Part shown: one piece after another, positions 8,780-16,020 of the stretch
Layout of the letters: every line of letters begins with the position of its first letter
How positions within the stretch are numbered: position 1 is the first letter of the stretch
NCBI GenBank assembly: GCA_002007315.1
Contig: LNZQ01000228.1
Coordinates: forward strand, 1-19,239
Reading direction: 5' to 3'
DNA from: Epulopiscium sp. Nele67-Bin004
Lineage (GTDB): Bacteria > Bacillota_A > Clostridia > Lachnospirales > Cellulosilyticaceae
DNA: 19,239 nt
Notes under the pieces: model-generated
The model's input: the letters and a program-made list of their open reading frames with translations, nothing else
Database searches by the model: none
Told to the model about the DNA's origin: nothing
Position numbers and translations under genes: made by a program

Positions 8780-10066
8780 TTATATGCCATCTCTAAAATG
8801 TTCTAAATCTAAGTCTGGAGGCTCTATTGTAATTTTAATTTTATTTATTCTATTGTTATCAGTTTCTTCAACAGCAAAAGTGAGGTTATTTTCTTTAACA
8901 ACTTCACCGTCTTCAGGAAATCTATCTAATAGACCTATAACGTATCCACCTATTGAGTCAAATTCGTTGGATGTGATATCTAGGTGTAATTTATCGTTTA
9001 CATCAGTTATACGATATGTACCGTCCACTAAGTATTCATAATCTCCAATTTGAGTAAAATCTTCTTCGTGAATGTCATATTCGTCATCTATATCTCCAAC
9101 TATTTCTTCGATTAAGTCTTCAACGGTAATAAGTCCAGAAGTTCCACCATACTCATCAACTACAAATGCCATACCTGTCTTTTTAAGTCTAAGTTCTTTA
9201 AAAAGCTCATCAATTCTTTTGAATTCATGTATGAAATATGCTTCACGCAAAATCGAAGATACTTTGAATGTATCTGGGTCGATAGTTTTTATCAAGAAAT
9301 CTTTGATATATAACATACCTACGATATTATCGTGCGAGTCTTGATATACAGGCATTCGTGAAAACTGATGTTCTTTAAAGATTTCAGTTATTTCATGATA
9401 TGTAGCTTCAATGTCAATAGCTACCATATCGGTTCTAGGAATCATAACGTCTTTTGCATAAGAATCACCAAATCCAAACACGTTATAAATCATTTCTTTT
9501 TCTTCTTCTTCGATAATACCTTCTTCATGACTAACTGTTACGATAGTTTTTAGTTTGTCGGCTGTAATAAATGCTTGGCTAGAATCAGGGCTACCCCCAA
9601 ACATTCTTATTATAACATTTGAAATCACAATAAGAATTTTAACCATTGGTGATACAACAATTACTACAAGAAATATTGGTTTAGATACAAAAATTGCAAC
9701 TTTATGTGGGTGTTTTGATGCGATTGATTTTGGCGTAAGTTCTCCAAATATAAGAACAAATAGCGTCATAACCCCAGTAGCAATACCAACCCCTGCATCT
9801 CCAAACAAATCAGTTGCAAGTACAGTGGCAAGTGCTGATGCACCAATATTTACTAAGTTGTTACCTACTAATATAGAACCTAAAAGTTTTGATGGGTCTT
9901 CCATTAGTTTTTCTAACAATTTAGCCCCTTTAACGTCTTGCGAAACCATATGTCTAACATCTATTTTGGTTATCGCCATAAGTGCCGTTTCCGACATTGA
10001 AAAAAATGACGAACCCATTAACAGTATCGCTAAAACAAACAATTGTAAACCTATTTCCGAATCCAA
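8780..10066 (-). CDS. CNNM/CorC-type (hemolysin-family) membrane protein with CBS domains
   Basis: The 428-aa protein has the classic order of this family. An N-terminal DUF21/CNNM transmembrane domain (about residues 1-190, 3-4 helices) contains SFFSMSETALMA, GNNLVNIGASA and GELTPKSIA. A CBS-domain pair (about 205-325) follows, with DVMIPRTDMVAID and FVVDEYGGTSGLITVEDLIE. Last is a CorC_HlyC domain (about 340-420) with GDYEYLVDGTYRI and GGYVIGLLDRFPEDGE. Family members act in Mg2+/Co2+ export or resistance; the old name hemolysin C is misleading. The start is TTG at 10066 with AGGAGAG about 10 bases upstream; no ATG fits. It is a single-gene unit with its own promoter and terminator, divergent from the flagellar cluster. 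Confidence 0.92.
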   Translation of the reverse strand: MDSEIGLQLFVLAILLMGSSFFSMSETALMAITKIDVRHMVSQDVKGAKLLEKLMEDPSKLLGSILVGNNLVNIGASALATVLATDLFGDAGVGIATGVMTLFVLIFGELTPKSIASKHPHKVAIFVSKPIFLVVIVVSPMVKILIVISNVIIRMFGGSPDSSQAFITADKLKTIVTVSHEEGIIEEEEKEMIYNVFGFGDSYAKDVMIPRTDMVAIDIEATYHEITEIFKEHQFSRMPVYQDSHDNIVGMLYIKDFLIKTIDPDTFKVSSILREAYFIHEFKRIDELFKELRLKKTGMAFVVDEYGGTSGLITVEDLIEEIVGDIDDEYDIHEEDFTQIGDYEYLVDGTYRITDVNDKLHLDITSNEFDSIGGYVIGLLDRFPEDGEVVKENNLTFAVEETDNNRINKIKITIEPPDLDLEHFRDGI

Positions 10067-10128
10067 GTTAGAATCACTCTCCTAAAAGTATAGTTTTTTT
10101 GGTAGGGTTTTATCCTCCATATTAGAAA

Positions 10129-10157
10129 ATTATAAAGTATATTACATAGTTTTGCAA
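10129..10157 (-). promoter_or_regulatory. Sigma-A type promoter for the CNNM/CorC gene
   Basis: On the minus strand a -35 TTGCAA (10152-10157) lies exactly 17 bases before a perfect -10 TATAAT (10129-10134). This leaves a leader of about 55 bases before the TTG start codon. Confidence 0.65.
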
Positions 10158-10180
10158 CGCTTTTTTCAAATTGTTTAATG

Positions 10181-10201
10181 ACATATACAACTAGTATATG
10201 T
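10181..10201. repeat. Perfect 8-bp inverted repeat in the divergent intergenic region
   Basis: The arms ACATATAC (10181-10188) and GTATATGT (10194-10201) are separated by AACTA. There is no T-run, so it does not look like a terminator. It sits between the minus-strand promoter of the CNNM/CorC gene and the possible promoter of the flagellar cluster, where an operator would be expected. Confidence 0.5.
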
Positions 10202-10218
10202 AACGTTTACAAATGTAT

Positions 10219-10246
10219 TAAAGATTTACATGGTATTTGACGAAAT
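10219..10246 (+). promoter_or_regulatory. Possible sigma-28 (FliA/SigD) type promoter of the flagellar cluster
   Basis: TAAA (10219-10222), then 16 bases, then GACGAAAT (10239-10246) resembles the TAAA-N15-GCCGATAT consensus: 6 of 8 positions match in the -10, and the spacer is one base too long. It lies 30 bases before the start of the first gene of the flagellar cluster. The match is moderate, so the call depends on context. Confidence 0.3.
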
Positions 10247-10275
10247 ATCTACTAGAACAATAAAGAGGTGATGAG

Positions 10276-12990
10276 ATGATAGATAACTCTATAAACAGTG
10301 CGAGAAGCACATATATACCAATTAACTACGCAAACTTTGGAGCTACGGGCAATATAGCAACAATCGATCCAGAAGTGTTATACGACAAAAATTATAGCAC
10401 AAACAAATCATACGATATGTTTTACCAAATGGAACAATATGGAGCAGAAGAAGGAAGTAGCACGTTGCCTATTGATTTAGATGATGTGCCAATGTTGATT
10501 AGTTCAGGCATAGATATAGAAACGTTACCATTCGAACAATACGAATTTATTCAAATCACGGACGAAGCAGTTGATGTAGATAGCGAAAATATTACGCAAA
10601 AAGTAAGCAGAATTAAAGAACAAACAGATGGAATGTATAGCTATGCTATGCAAGAAACAGGAACAATAACTATAAACAGTCTATATATTGGAAGTTTTAG
10701 CCAAACAAGTAGCTCATCAAGCAGTGTTGATAAAACAGATGTAGCATATGTACTTGGACTAAATGCAATTCCTAATACTTCAGGAAATTCATGGGCAGCC
10801 GAAAAACTTATGATGATCGGACAAGATGTGACACCAAGCAATGTCACAAAAATGCAAAATTTACAAAATGCTATCGATTTGATGGATTTGCCACAAGATG
10901 GTGATGACAAAGAATGGAATGCAAATAAGCCTATTATAGAAGAAGAAAAAGTTTTATATATAGAAAAAGATATGCAAGAAATCGTTGATGACCTTACAGA
11001 GGTTGATGACTCTGAAATTGAAGATGTTATTAGAAATGAAAAAGAAGTTACTATACGTGGATTACGTGATAAGATTATGGATAGAAACACAAGTTACGTA
11101 AAAACTAAAAATGTTGAGTCGGCATATAGAGACCAAGTTTCAGATATACGTGGTCAAATAAATATTATTCGAGCAAAACTAAACGTTGAAGCAGCAAGAA
11201 ATATAAGTCAAAAAATGCCACTAGAAAGTGCCGTTCTTTCTGATGTTGCAAATGCGTTAGTTGAATATCAAAACAGTGTTGCAGACAAAGCACTTGAAGG
11301 GGCCGGGCTTGAGAACACGCCAGAATACAAAGAGCTTATGCTAAAAATTATGGAAACAACTTCACAAATGAAGCAAAATCCAGACGAAGCATTATCAATA
11401 CAAATGCAAACAAATGAAACTGCAACGCTTGAAGAATTTAACAAAGTTCTTGGGCGTTATGAAGAAAATGAGCTTGTGCCAGAAAGACGATTTGGTGAAA
11501 GCGTTGCAAAAGTTGCAGGTCAAATTAATGACTACCTTAAAGATAACGGCTTACCAACTGATGAACTTACAGTTCAGGCGGCAAAAGGGCTTGTAATGAA
11601 CAACCAAGAACTTTCAGTGGCAAACATTGAAGGTGCAAAAGACATAGCATTAAAAATGACTACGTTTTTAGAGGAAATGACGCCAAGTATGGCTGCGGGC
11701 ATGATTAAGGAAGGGATTAACCCTTACAATAGTAATATTGATTCTTCAATGGAATATATTGAAGATAAGAGAATTCCAGACCTAAAGAAAACAGTTGCCG
11801 AAAGCATCGTTGCACTAGATCAAAAAGGGCAAATTTCTTCATCACAAAAGCAAGAACTTATCGGGCTATACCAAGTTTTAAATGGAATTGAAAAAAATAA
11901 AGAGCAAGTAATTGGTTATATGTACAAAAATGACTTGCCACTTACAGTTGAGCGTTTGCAAGAAGCAGTAAAGTATGCTAACAATTCAAGCAACGTTGCG
12001 GCGACAGTTGATGACACGACAACTCAAACAGAAAAACAACTTGATAGTTCAAGAGAGAAGATTGAAACTGCGAGTCTTGAAAATAAAAAGTTGATTGATG
12101 CTGCAAATGTTGTTGAAAACACAAAACTTACAGTAAATCGTTCGTCTGATGCAAAAGCGATATCAGCAAAATTAGATAGTATGATATTCCCGTTTGTTAG
12201 AGCACGTATGAAATCGCAACTTGGTGAGTTTGGAAAAACAGATACGTTGCCAGACAGTTTTTTAGAAAAAATTAATGTTGCAAAAAATGCATCGGAAGAT
12301 ACAATCAATGCCTTAAAAGATAAAGGTATTCAGCTTACAATATCAAACTTATATTTGATGGAAAAAATTATTGAAGACCCAAGCGGATTTAGTGAAAACT
12401 TTAAAGAATACGTTGGAGAAGATGATTATTTCCCAGAAAGCTTAAAAGAGCTTGCCGAAGAGATGGAAGCCCTTGAAAAAGAAGCGAAAGAAGATAAAGA
12501 CGCTGCAATGATGGGTGGCGATATCAACGCTTATAAAGATAACAAAAGCTTAGAAGAAATGACGAAGTTTACAAAGCAATTAAATTCTACTAATGGAGAA
12601 GATGGAGTGTATCAAATCCCATTTGTAATCCAAGGTGAGGCTAGAACAGTTCATTTGTATACTAACGACAAAAAGAATGTTAGCGGTGAAATAAAAGATG
12701 AACTTAATGCAGTTATTAGCTATAACACAAAAACTATGGGCACAGTTGTTGCAAACTTGAAAATAACGAGCACCTCTGTAAACTATGAAGTTAGTGGTGA
12801 AACTGAGGAAATTACTAATCGCCTAGCAAAAGGTAGTGGCGGTCTAAATCAAATGATTGAAGAAATCGGATTTAAAGTTCAACAAGGCGTATATTATCCA
12901 AAAGAAATTTATAACCCAGTTGTTAATCCTGTTCAAGATGGTCCAGCACTTGCAAAAACGGGTGATAGCGACTTTGAAGAAATTATATAA
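10276..12990 (+). CDS. Large helical-repeat protein with FliK-like (hook-length control) C-terminal domain
   Basis: This 904-aa protein has no signal peptide or membrane segment. It starts at an ATG after AGAGGTGATGAG. Most of it is acidic, helix-forming sequence. A short motif recurs: a helix, then (D/N)xGLPxT or similar, then a helix. Instances are IGQDVTPSNVTKM (about 182), DNGLPTDELTVQAAK (about 423), NNQELSVANIEGAK (about 442), KNDLPLTVERLQEA (about 551) and DKGIQLTISNLYLM (about 682). The last ~95 residues before the tail (YQIPFVIQGEARTVHLYTND, then TMGTVVANLKI, VNYEVSGETEEI and LNQMIEEIGFKV) have the strand-helix pattern of the FliK C-terminal domain, which switches flagellar export specificity. 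I recall a Clostridia family DUF6240 of this kind near flagellar genes, but cannot confirm it here. First gene of a cluster with fliS- and flagellin-type genes. Confidence 0.75.
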   Translation: MIDNSINSARSTYIPINYANFGATGNIATIDPEVLYDKNYSTNKSYDMFYQMEQYGAEEGSSTLPIDLDDVPMLISSGIDIETLPFEQYEFIQITDEAVDVDSENITQKVSRIKEQTDGMYSYAMQETGTITINSLYIGSFSQTSSSSSSVDKTDVAYVLGLNAIPNTSGNSWAAEKLMMIGQDVTPSNVTKMQNLQNAIDLMDLPQDGDDKEWNANKPIIEEEKVLYIEKDMQEIVDDLTEVDDSEIEDVIRNEKEVTIRGLRDKIMDRNTSYVKTKNVESAYRDQVSDIRGQINIIRAKLNVEAARNISQKMPLESAVLSDVANALVEYQNSVADKALEGAGLENTPEYKELMLKIMETTSQMKQNPDEALSIQMQTNETATLEEFNKVLGRYEENELVPERRFGESVAKVAGQINDYLKDNGLPTDELTVQAAKGLVMNNQELSVANIEGAKDIALKMTTFLEEMTPSMAAGMIKEGINPYNSNIDSSMEYIEDKRIPDLKKTVAESIVALDQKGQISSSQKQELIGLYQVLNGIEKNKEQVIGYMYKNDLPLTVERLQEAVKYANNSSNVAATVDDTTTQTEKQLDSSREKIETASLENKKLIDAANVVENTKLTVNRSSDAKAISAKLDSMIFPFVRARMKSQLGEFGKTDTLPDSFLEKINVAKNASEDTINALKDKGIQLTISNLYLMEKIIEDPSGFSENFKEYVGEDDYFPESLKELAEEMEALEKEAKEDKDAAMMGGDINAYKDNKSLEEMTKFTKQLNSTNGEDGVYQIPFVIQGEARTVHLYTNDKKNVSGEIKDELNAVISYNTKTMGTVVANLKITSTSVNYEVSGETEEITNRLAKGSGGLNQMIEEIGFKVQQGVYYPKEIYNPVVNPVQDGPALAKTGDSDFEEII

Positions 12991-13024
12991 TAGTAGGCTA
13001 TAATAAGGAAGCAAGGGGTGTAAA

Positions 13025-13123
13025 ATGGAAAAAGAGAAGGAGCAAGAAAAAGATTCATTGTTAGAAGTTGTTAAACAGTTTATCACATATTTTGAAGAAG
13101 TAGATAGCGAGGAGAAACAATGA
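13025..13123 (+). CDS. 32-aa acidic microprotein, translationally coupled to the FliS-like gene
   Basis: The ATG at 13025 follows AAGGGGTG at good spacing. The frame encodes 32 residues: a charged start (MEKEKEQEKD), an amphipathic middle (LLEVVKQFITYF) and an acidic end. Its TGA stop overlaps the ATG of the FliS-like gene (ATGA at 13120-13123), and that gene's ribosome binding site (GAGGAG) lies inside this frame. Both its own ribosome binding site and the overlap argue that it is translated. It may be a leader that couples translation or a small FliS or flagellin partner; no family is recognised. Confidence 0.65.
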   Translation: MEKEKEQEKDSLLEVVKQFITYFEEVDSEEKQ

Positions 13124-13554
13124 TTACAGTAGCACAAGTAACTCAAGCATCGGAAATTGAATTGTTATGTATAACTTATGAATTGTTTTTGGAAAGTGTT
13201 CAAGATGCAATAGATGAGCCAGACCAAAAACTTAGCAAAAACCATAGGGCACGTGCAAAAAAAATATTGCGTATTTTGTTTTCAAATTTAAACTTGGAAG
13301 ATAAACTGGCACACGATTTGTTTGATATATATATTTATGTACAAAAATGCCTAAATGAAAAAGACGGTTTAGCAGAGGCACACAAACTTATAAGCAACAT
13401 TAAACGTGGTTACGATGAAGTTAGAAATACACAACCTATTAAGAAATCAGCAGCTATGGAAAATACACAAAGTATATACGCAGGTATGACGTATAGCGGG
13501 AATCAGCTTGGAGAAATGATAGTAGAAAATAATAATCGTGGATTTACTGTATAA
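13120..13554 (+). CDS. fliS: FliS-like flagellin export chaperone
   Basis: The 144-aa helical protein matches FliS in length and pattern. It has AQVTQASEIELLCITYELFL (FliS: QVxTASPxELxxMLYDGxI), then ARAKKILRILFSNLNLEDKLA, then LFDIYIYVQKCLNEKDGLAE and ISNIKRGYDEV. FliS binds the disordered C-terminal end of newly made flagellin in the cytosol and keeps it export-competent. The flagellin gene starts 16 bases downstream, which supports the call. Oddities: the N-terminal Tyr-containing segment of typical FliS is shortened, and about 35 extra residues follow the last helix (from about 110, ending NNRGFTV), so it is a divergent member. The start codon overlaps the upstream 32-aa gene, with GAGGAG 5 bases before it. 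Confidence 0.82.
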   Translation: MITVAQVTQASEIELLCITYELFLESVQDAIDEPDQKLSKNHRARAKKILRILFSNLNLEDKLAHDLFDIYIYVQKCLNEKDGLAEAHKLISNIKRGYDEVRNTQPIKKSAAMENTQSIYAGMTYSGNQLGEMIVENNNRGFTV

Positions 13555-13570
13555 GAGAGGGAGAAAAATC

Positions 13571-14788
13571 ATGAGAATAAATTATAATATACCAGCACTT
13601 AAAGCATTAACATTTTCACAAAAAAATAACGCAGCTCAAGAATCAGCAATGATAAAATTATCATCAGGATTACAAATAAATTCATCAAAAGATGATCCAG
13701 CAGGAATGGCTATTTCAAATAAAATGCGTGCACAAATTGATGGGCTATCTCAAGCAAGTAGCAACAGTATGGACGCAATATCGTTAATTCAAACGGCAGA
13801 GGGTGCACTGGGTGAAATTAGTGAAATGCTTTCACGTGTTAGAGAGCTTGCAATCCAATCAGCAACAGATACGTATTCTGATGACGACAGAGAGAAGTTG
13901 CAAGTTGAAGTTGATGAGTTGCTAAAACAAATTGACCAAATTGTGGCAGATTCTGAGTTTAACCAAAACAGTTTACTTGCGGGTGGTGAAACTATCCCAG
14001 ATTCTGGTATTACCTTTGAGCAAATTGAAATTGGGAATTCAACTACAGCAGCGGTATTTGAGGTAAGTTTCCCAACTGTTATCGAGGAAGGAACAGGATT
14101 TACACTTGATGGAGAAATTTATGTTTTCACTGATGATGTTGCAAACTACGATGGAGAAGGAATTCCTCTTGATAGAACTGAAGATATTGCGAGTCAGATT
14201 GCAGCACTTGAACTTGATAGATTTGATGTGGCGGTGAGCGAAAATGGAGTTACTTTGACGGCTAAAGAAGAAGGATTTGGCGGAAACTATGTGCCAGGAT
14301 ATGATGGAGCATTGTTGGCAAAAAGCTTTATTGTTCAAACAGGAGCAAATGCAAACCAATCAACAACTATTGAAATTCTTGGTGCAAGCACATTAATGCT
14401 TGGTTTGACAAGTACAACAGGGGGAGTTGGGTATGCAGACTATCTTCTTGAGCCAGATAACCCAGATAATGACAATGTATATGGTCTTTCTATGTTAACA
14501 GCAGAAGATGCAGAATATAGTTTGACAGCGATTGATGAGGCGATCAATACAATTAACCAACAAAGAGCATATCTTGGGGCATACCAAACACGTCTTGAAT
14601 ATACAGTTAAAAACTTGGATTCAACAGACGAAAACTTAACAAGTGCATTGTCACGTATCCAAGATACTGATATGGCAGAGATGATGACAGAATTTACACG
14701 TACAAATATTCTTGCTCAAGCTGCAAATAGTATGATATCTCAAGCTAACCAACGCCCACAACAAGTTTTACAAATACTACAATCTTAA
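13571..14788 (+). CDS. Flagellin
   Basis: The 405-aa protein starts at the ATG at 13571, chosen because GAGAGGGAG lies 7 bases upstream and the sequence then opens with the standard MRINYNIPALKAL. The N-terminal D0/D1 (about 1-145) has KLSSGLQINSSKDDPAGMAI, IQTAEGALGEISEMLSRVRE and ELAIQSA. The C-terminal D1/D0 (about 315-405) has AIDEAINTINQQRAYLGAYQ, RLEYTVKNL, SALSRIQDTDMAEMMTEFTR and the terminal QANQRPQQVLQILQS. The middle (about 145-315) is a variable surface domain, acidic and free of cysteine. It polymerises into the flagellar filament after export. Length is normal for Firmicutes. It follows its likely chaperone FliS in the same transcription unit. Confidence 0.97.
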   Translation: MRINYNIPALKALTFSQKNNAAQESAMIKLSSGLQINSSKDDPAGMAISNKMRAQIDGLSQASSNSMDAISLIQTAEGALGEISEMLSRVRELAIQSATDTYSDDDREKLQVEVDELLKQIDQIVADSEFNQNSLLAGGETIPDSGITFEQIEIGNSTTAAVFEVSFPTVIEEGTGFTLDGEIYVFTDDVANYDGEGIPLDRTEDIASQIAALELDRFDVAVSENGVTLTAKEEGFGGNYVPGYDGALLAKSFIVQTGANANQSTTIEILGASTLMLGLTSTTGGVGYADYLLEPDNPDNDNVYGLSMLTAEDAEYSLTAIDEAINTINQQRAYLGAYQTRLEYTVKNLDSTDENLTSALSRIQDTDMAEMMTEFTRTNILAQAANSMISQANQRPQQVLQILQS

Positions 14789-14817
14789 TTTGTATTAAAC
14801 TATTATTATGTGGCAAT

Positions 14818-14836
14818 ACTCCTTATTGAGAGGAGT
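14818..14836 (+). promoter_or_regulatory. Hairpin that includes the ribosome binding site of the DUF2508-type gene
   Basis: ACTCCT (14818-14823) and AGGAGT (14831-14836) are perfect complements around the loop TATTGAG. The second arm is the Shine-Dalgarno of the gene starting at 14843, so the hairpin would hide it. There is no T-run, so it is unlikely to be a terminator. Confidence 0.5.
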
Positions 14837-14842
14837 GGAAAA

Positions 14843-15070
14843 ATGATAAAATTAAAAGAATTAGTTGAAGATAAAATTGACATAAAGAAAAAGAGTGAGG
14901 CAGATCACCTATCACAAGAAGTGAGGAAAGTTCAAGAGGAGATGGCTGCAACATTGCACAACTTTGAAAATACAACAGAGCCAGATCTTCTTGACTATTA
15001 CACGTATGCATATAAAGCAAATCAAATAAAGCATGACTATTTGCTAAAGAAACTAAAAGCAGTGTATTAA
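14843..15070 (+). CDS. DUF2508-type (YaaL-like) small protein
   Basis: The 75-aa protein starts at the ATG at 14843, chosen because GAGAGGAG lies 6 bases upstream; an upstream in-frame start at 14810 would place that site inside the gene. Two helices carry the DUF2508 pattern: QEVRKVQEEMAATLHNFENT, then TEPDLLDYYTYAYKANQIK, then HDYLLKKLKAVY. The D-x-L-(I/L)-D-Y-Y-x-Y core and the end Y-x-Y-L-L-K-K are characteristic. Members are short cytosolic proteins of unknown function in spore-forming Firmicutes, often beside the sigma-K control gene bofA or recR. Here it follows flagellin, 54 bases away, and ends in a strong terminator. Whether it belongs to the flagellar unit is open. Confidence 0.75.
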   Translation: MIKLKELVEDKIDIKKKSEADHLSQEVRKVQEEMAATLHNFENTTEPDLLDYYTYAYKANQIKHDYLLKKLKAVY

Positions 15071-15085
15071 TATTTAATGCATCAC

Positions 15086-15134
15086 AAGACGACAATGTGG
15101 AGGGCTAATAACCGTCCTCTACGTCGTCTTTTTT
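15086..15134 (+). terminator. Strong intrinsic terminator closing the flagellar cluster
   Basis: AAGACGAC (15086-15093) pairs perfectly with GTCGTCTT (15123-15130). The stem continues inward with GTGGAGGG/CCGTCCTCTAC using G-U pairs, and T6 follows. The 3' end of the convergent isomerase gene lies 5 bases further on. Confidence 0.88.
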
Positions 15135-15138
15135 GTTG

Positions 15139-16020
15139 TTATAATTGCATTAAATATTGACCTATTTCATAAGTTAGCTTTAACGCTGTTTCTAATACAT
15201 CATCGGGCAATCTATTAGCATAATTATGTGCCTCAAAACTAAAATCACCTCGATAATTTATTGCACGTAAAGTAGTTACAACTTCTTTAAAATCTATAGT
15301 ACCAAATAGAGGCAAAACATGCATTAAATCAGTATCAGTTTTACTATGAGTATCTGATATATGAGTAGCTTTTAGATGTTTATTAATGTATAGTAATGAG
15401 GCTCGTTGATTTTGTTGCATAATATCTGCGTGTTCAACATCCCAACAAATGCCAATTCTATTATCATTAAATTCTGTTACAAAATCGACTAATTCTTCTG
15501 GAGTAGCACAATATTTCCTTTTTGGTGCAATAGAGTAATCACACATGTTTTCAATGGCAAGAGCGATATTATATTTTGTAGATATATCTAATAGTTTTTT
15601 AAAGTATTCAATATTTTGTGCTTTTGAAGTTTTAACTAAATCTACAGCATTAAAATCAGTTGATGGGTGGCTTACGCATAATTTTGAACCCCACATATGG
15701 CAACATTGTAGAGAGCGTTCGACTAGCATTTGGTGATATGCATATTCTTCCTCTTTCAAATTGCTATCTAAAAAGTCAAAAGTGTATGCATGACATTGTC
15801 CAAATTCTACGCCTAGTTCGGTTGCTTTGTTTGCTACGCTATATGCCCAATCTTCCCATTTATCGGTTATAAATGGTGAGTGAGGCAAAGACCAGTCCCA
15901 AAAACTAATATCAAATCTTCTGAATCCTGCTCGTTTACCATATTCCAAAGTTTTTTCCAACGGAAATACAGTTCCATCAGGTCTTTCACATACCAAATTT
16001 GTTGATGTACTTAATTTCAT
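15139..16020 (-). CDS. Sugar-phosphate isomerase/epimerase-like TIM barrel protein
   Basis: The 293-aa protein is an AP_endonuc_2/xylose isomerase-like TIM barrel. Candidate metal ligands appear in order: Glu in ALAIENMCDYS, Asp and His in GICWDVEHAD, His in ATHISDTHSKTD, and Glu in GDFSFEAHNY near the end. These fit the Glu/Asp/His/Glu set that binds the divalent metal in ketose 3-epimerases and IolE/IolI-like enzymes. The substrate cannot be read from the sequence. The ATG overlaps the stop of the nucleoside hydrolase-like gene by four bases (ATGA), so the two are cotranslated. With the upstream ABC binding protein, this suggests uptake of a glycoside or nucleoside, hydrolysis, then isomerisation of the released sugar. 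It ends just beside the convergent terminator. Confidence 0.85.
   Translation of the reverse strand: MKLSTSTNLVCERPDGTVFPLEKTLEYGKRAGFRRFDISFWDWSLPHSPFITDKWEDWAYSVANKATELGVEFGQCHAYTFDFLDSNLKEEEYAYHQMLVERSLQCCHMWGSKLCVSHPSTDFNAVDLVKTSKAQNIEYFKKLLDISTKYNIALAIENMCDYSIAPKRKYCATPEELVDFVTEFNDNRIGICWDVEHADIMQQNQRASLLYINKHLKATHISDTHSKTDTDLMHVLPLFGTIDFKEVVTTLRAINYRGDFSFEAHNYANRLPDDVLETALKLTYEIGQYLMQL

Noticed and set aside
8784..10085. Plus-strand open frames opposite the CNNM/CorC gene, up to 176 codons
   Set aside because: They are Ser/Ile-rich mirror frames with no ribosome binding site; the minus-strand frame has clear domain motifs and a promoter.
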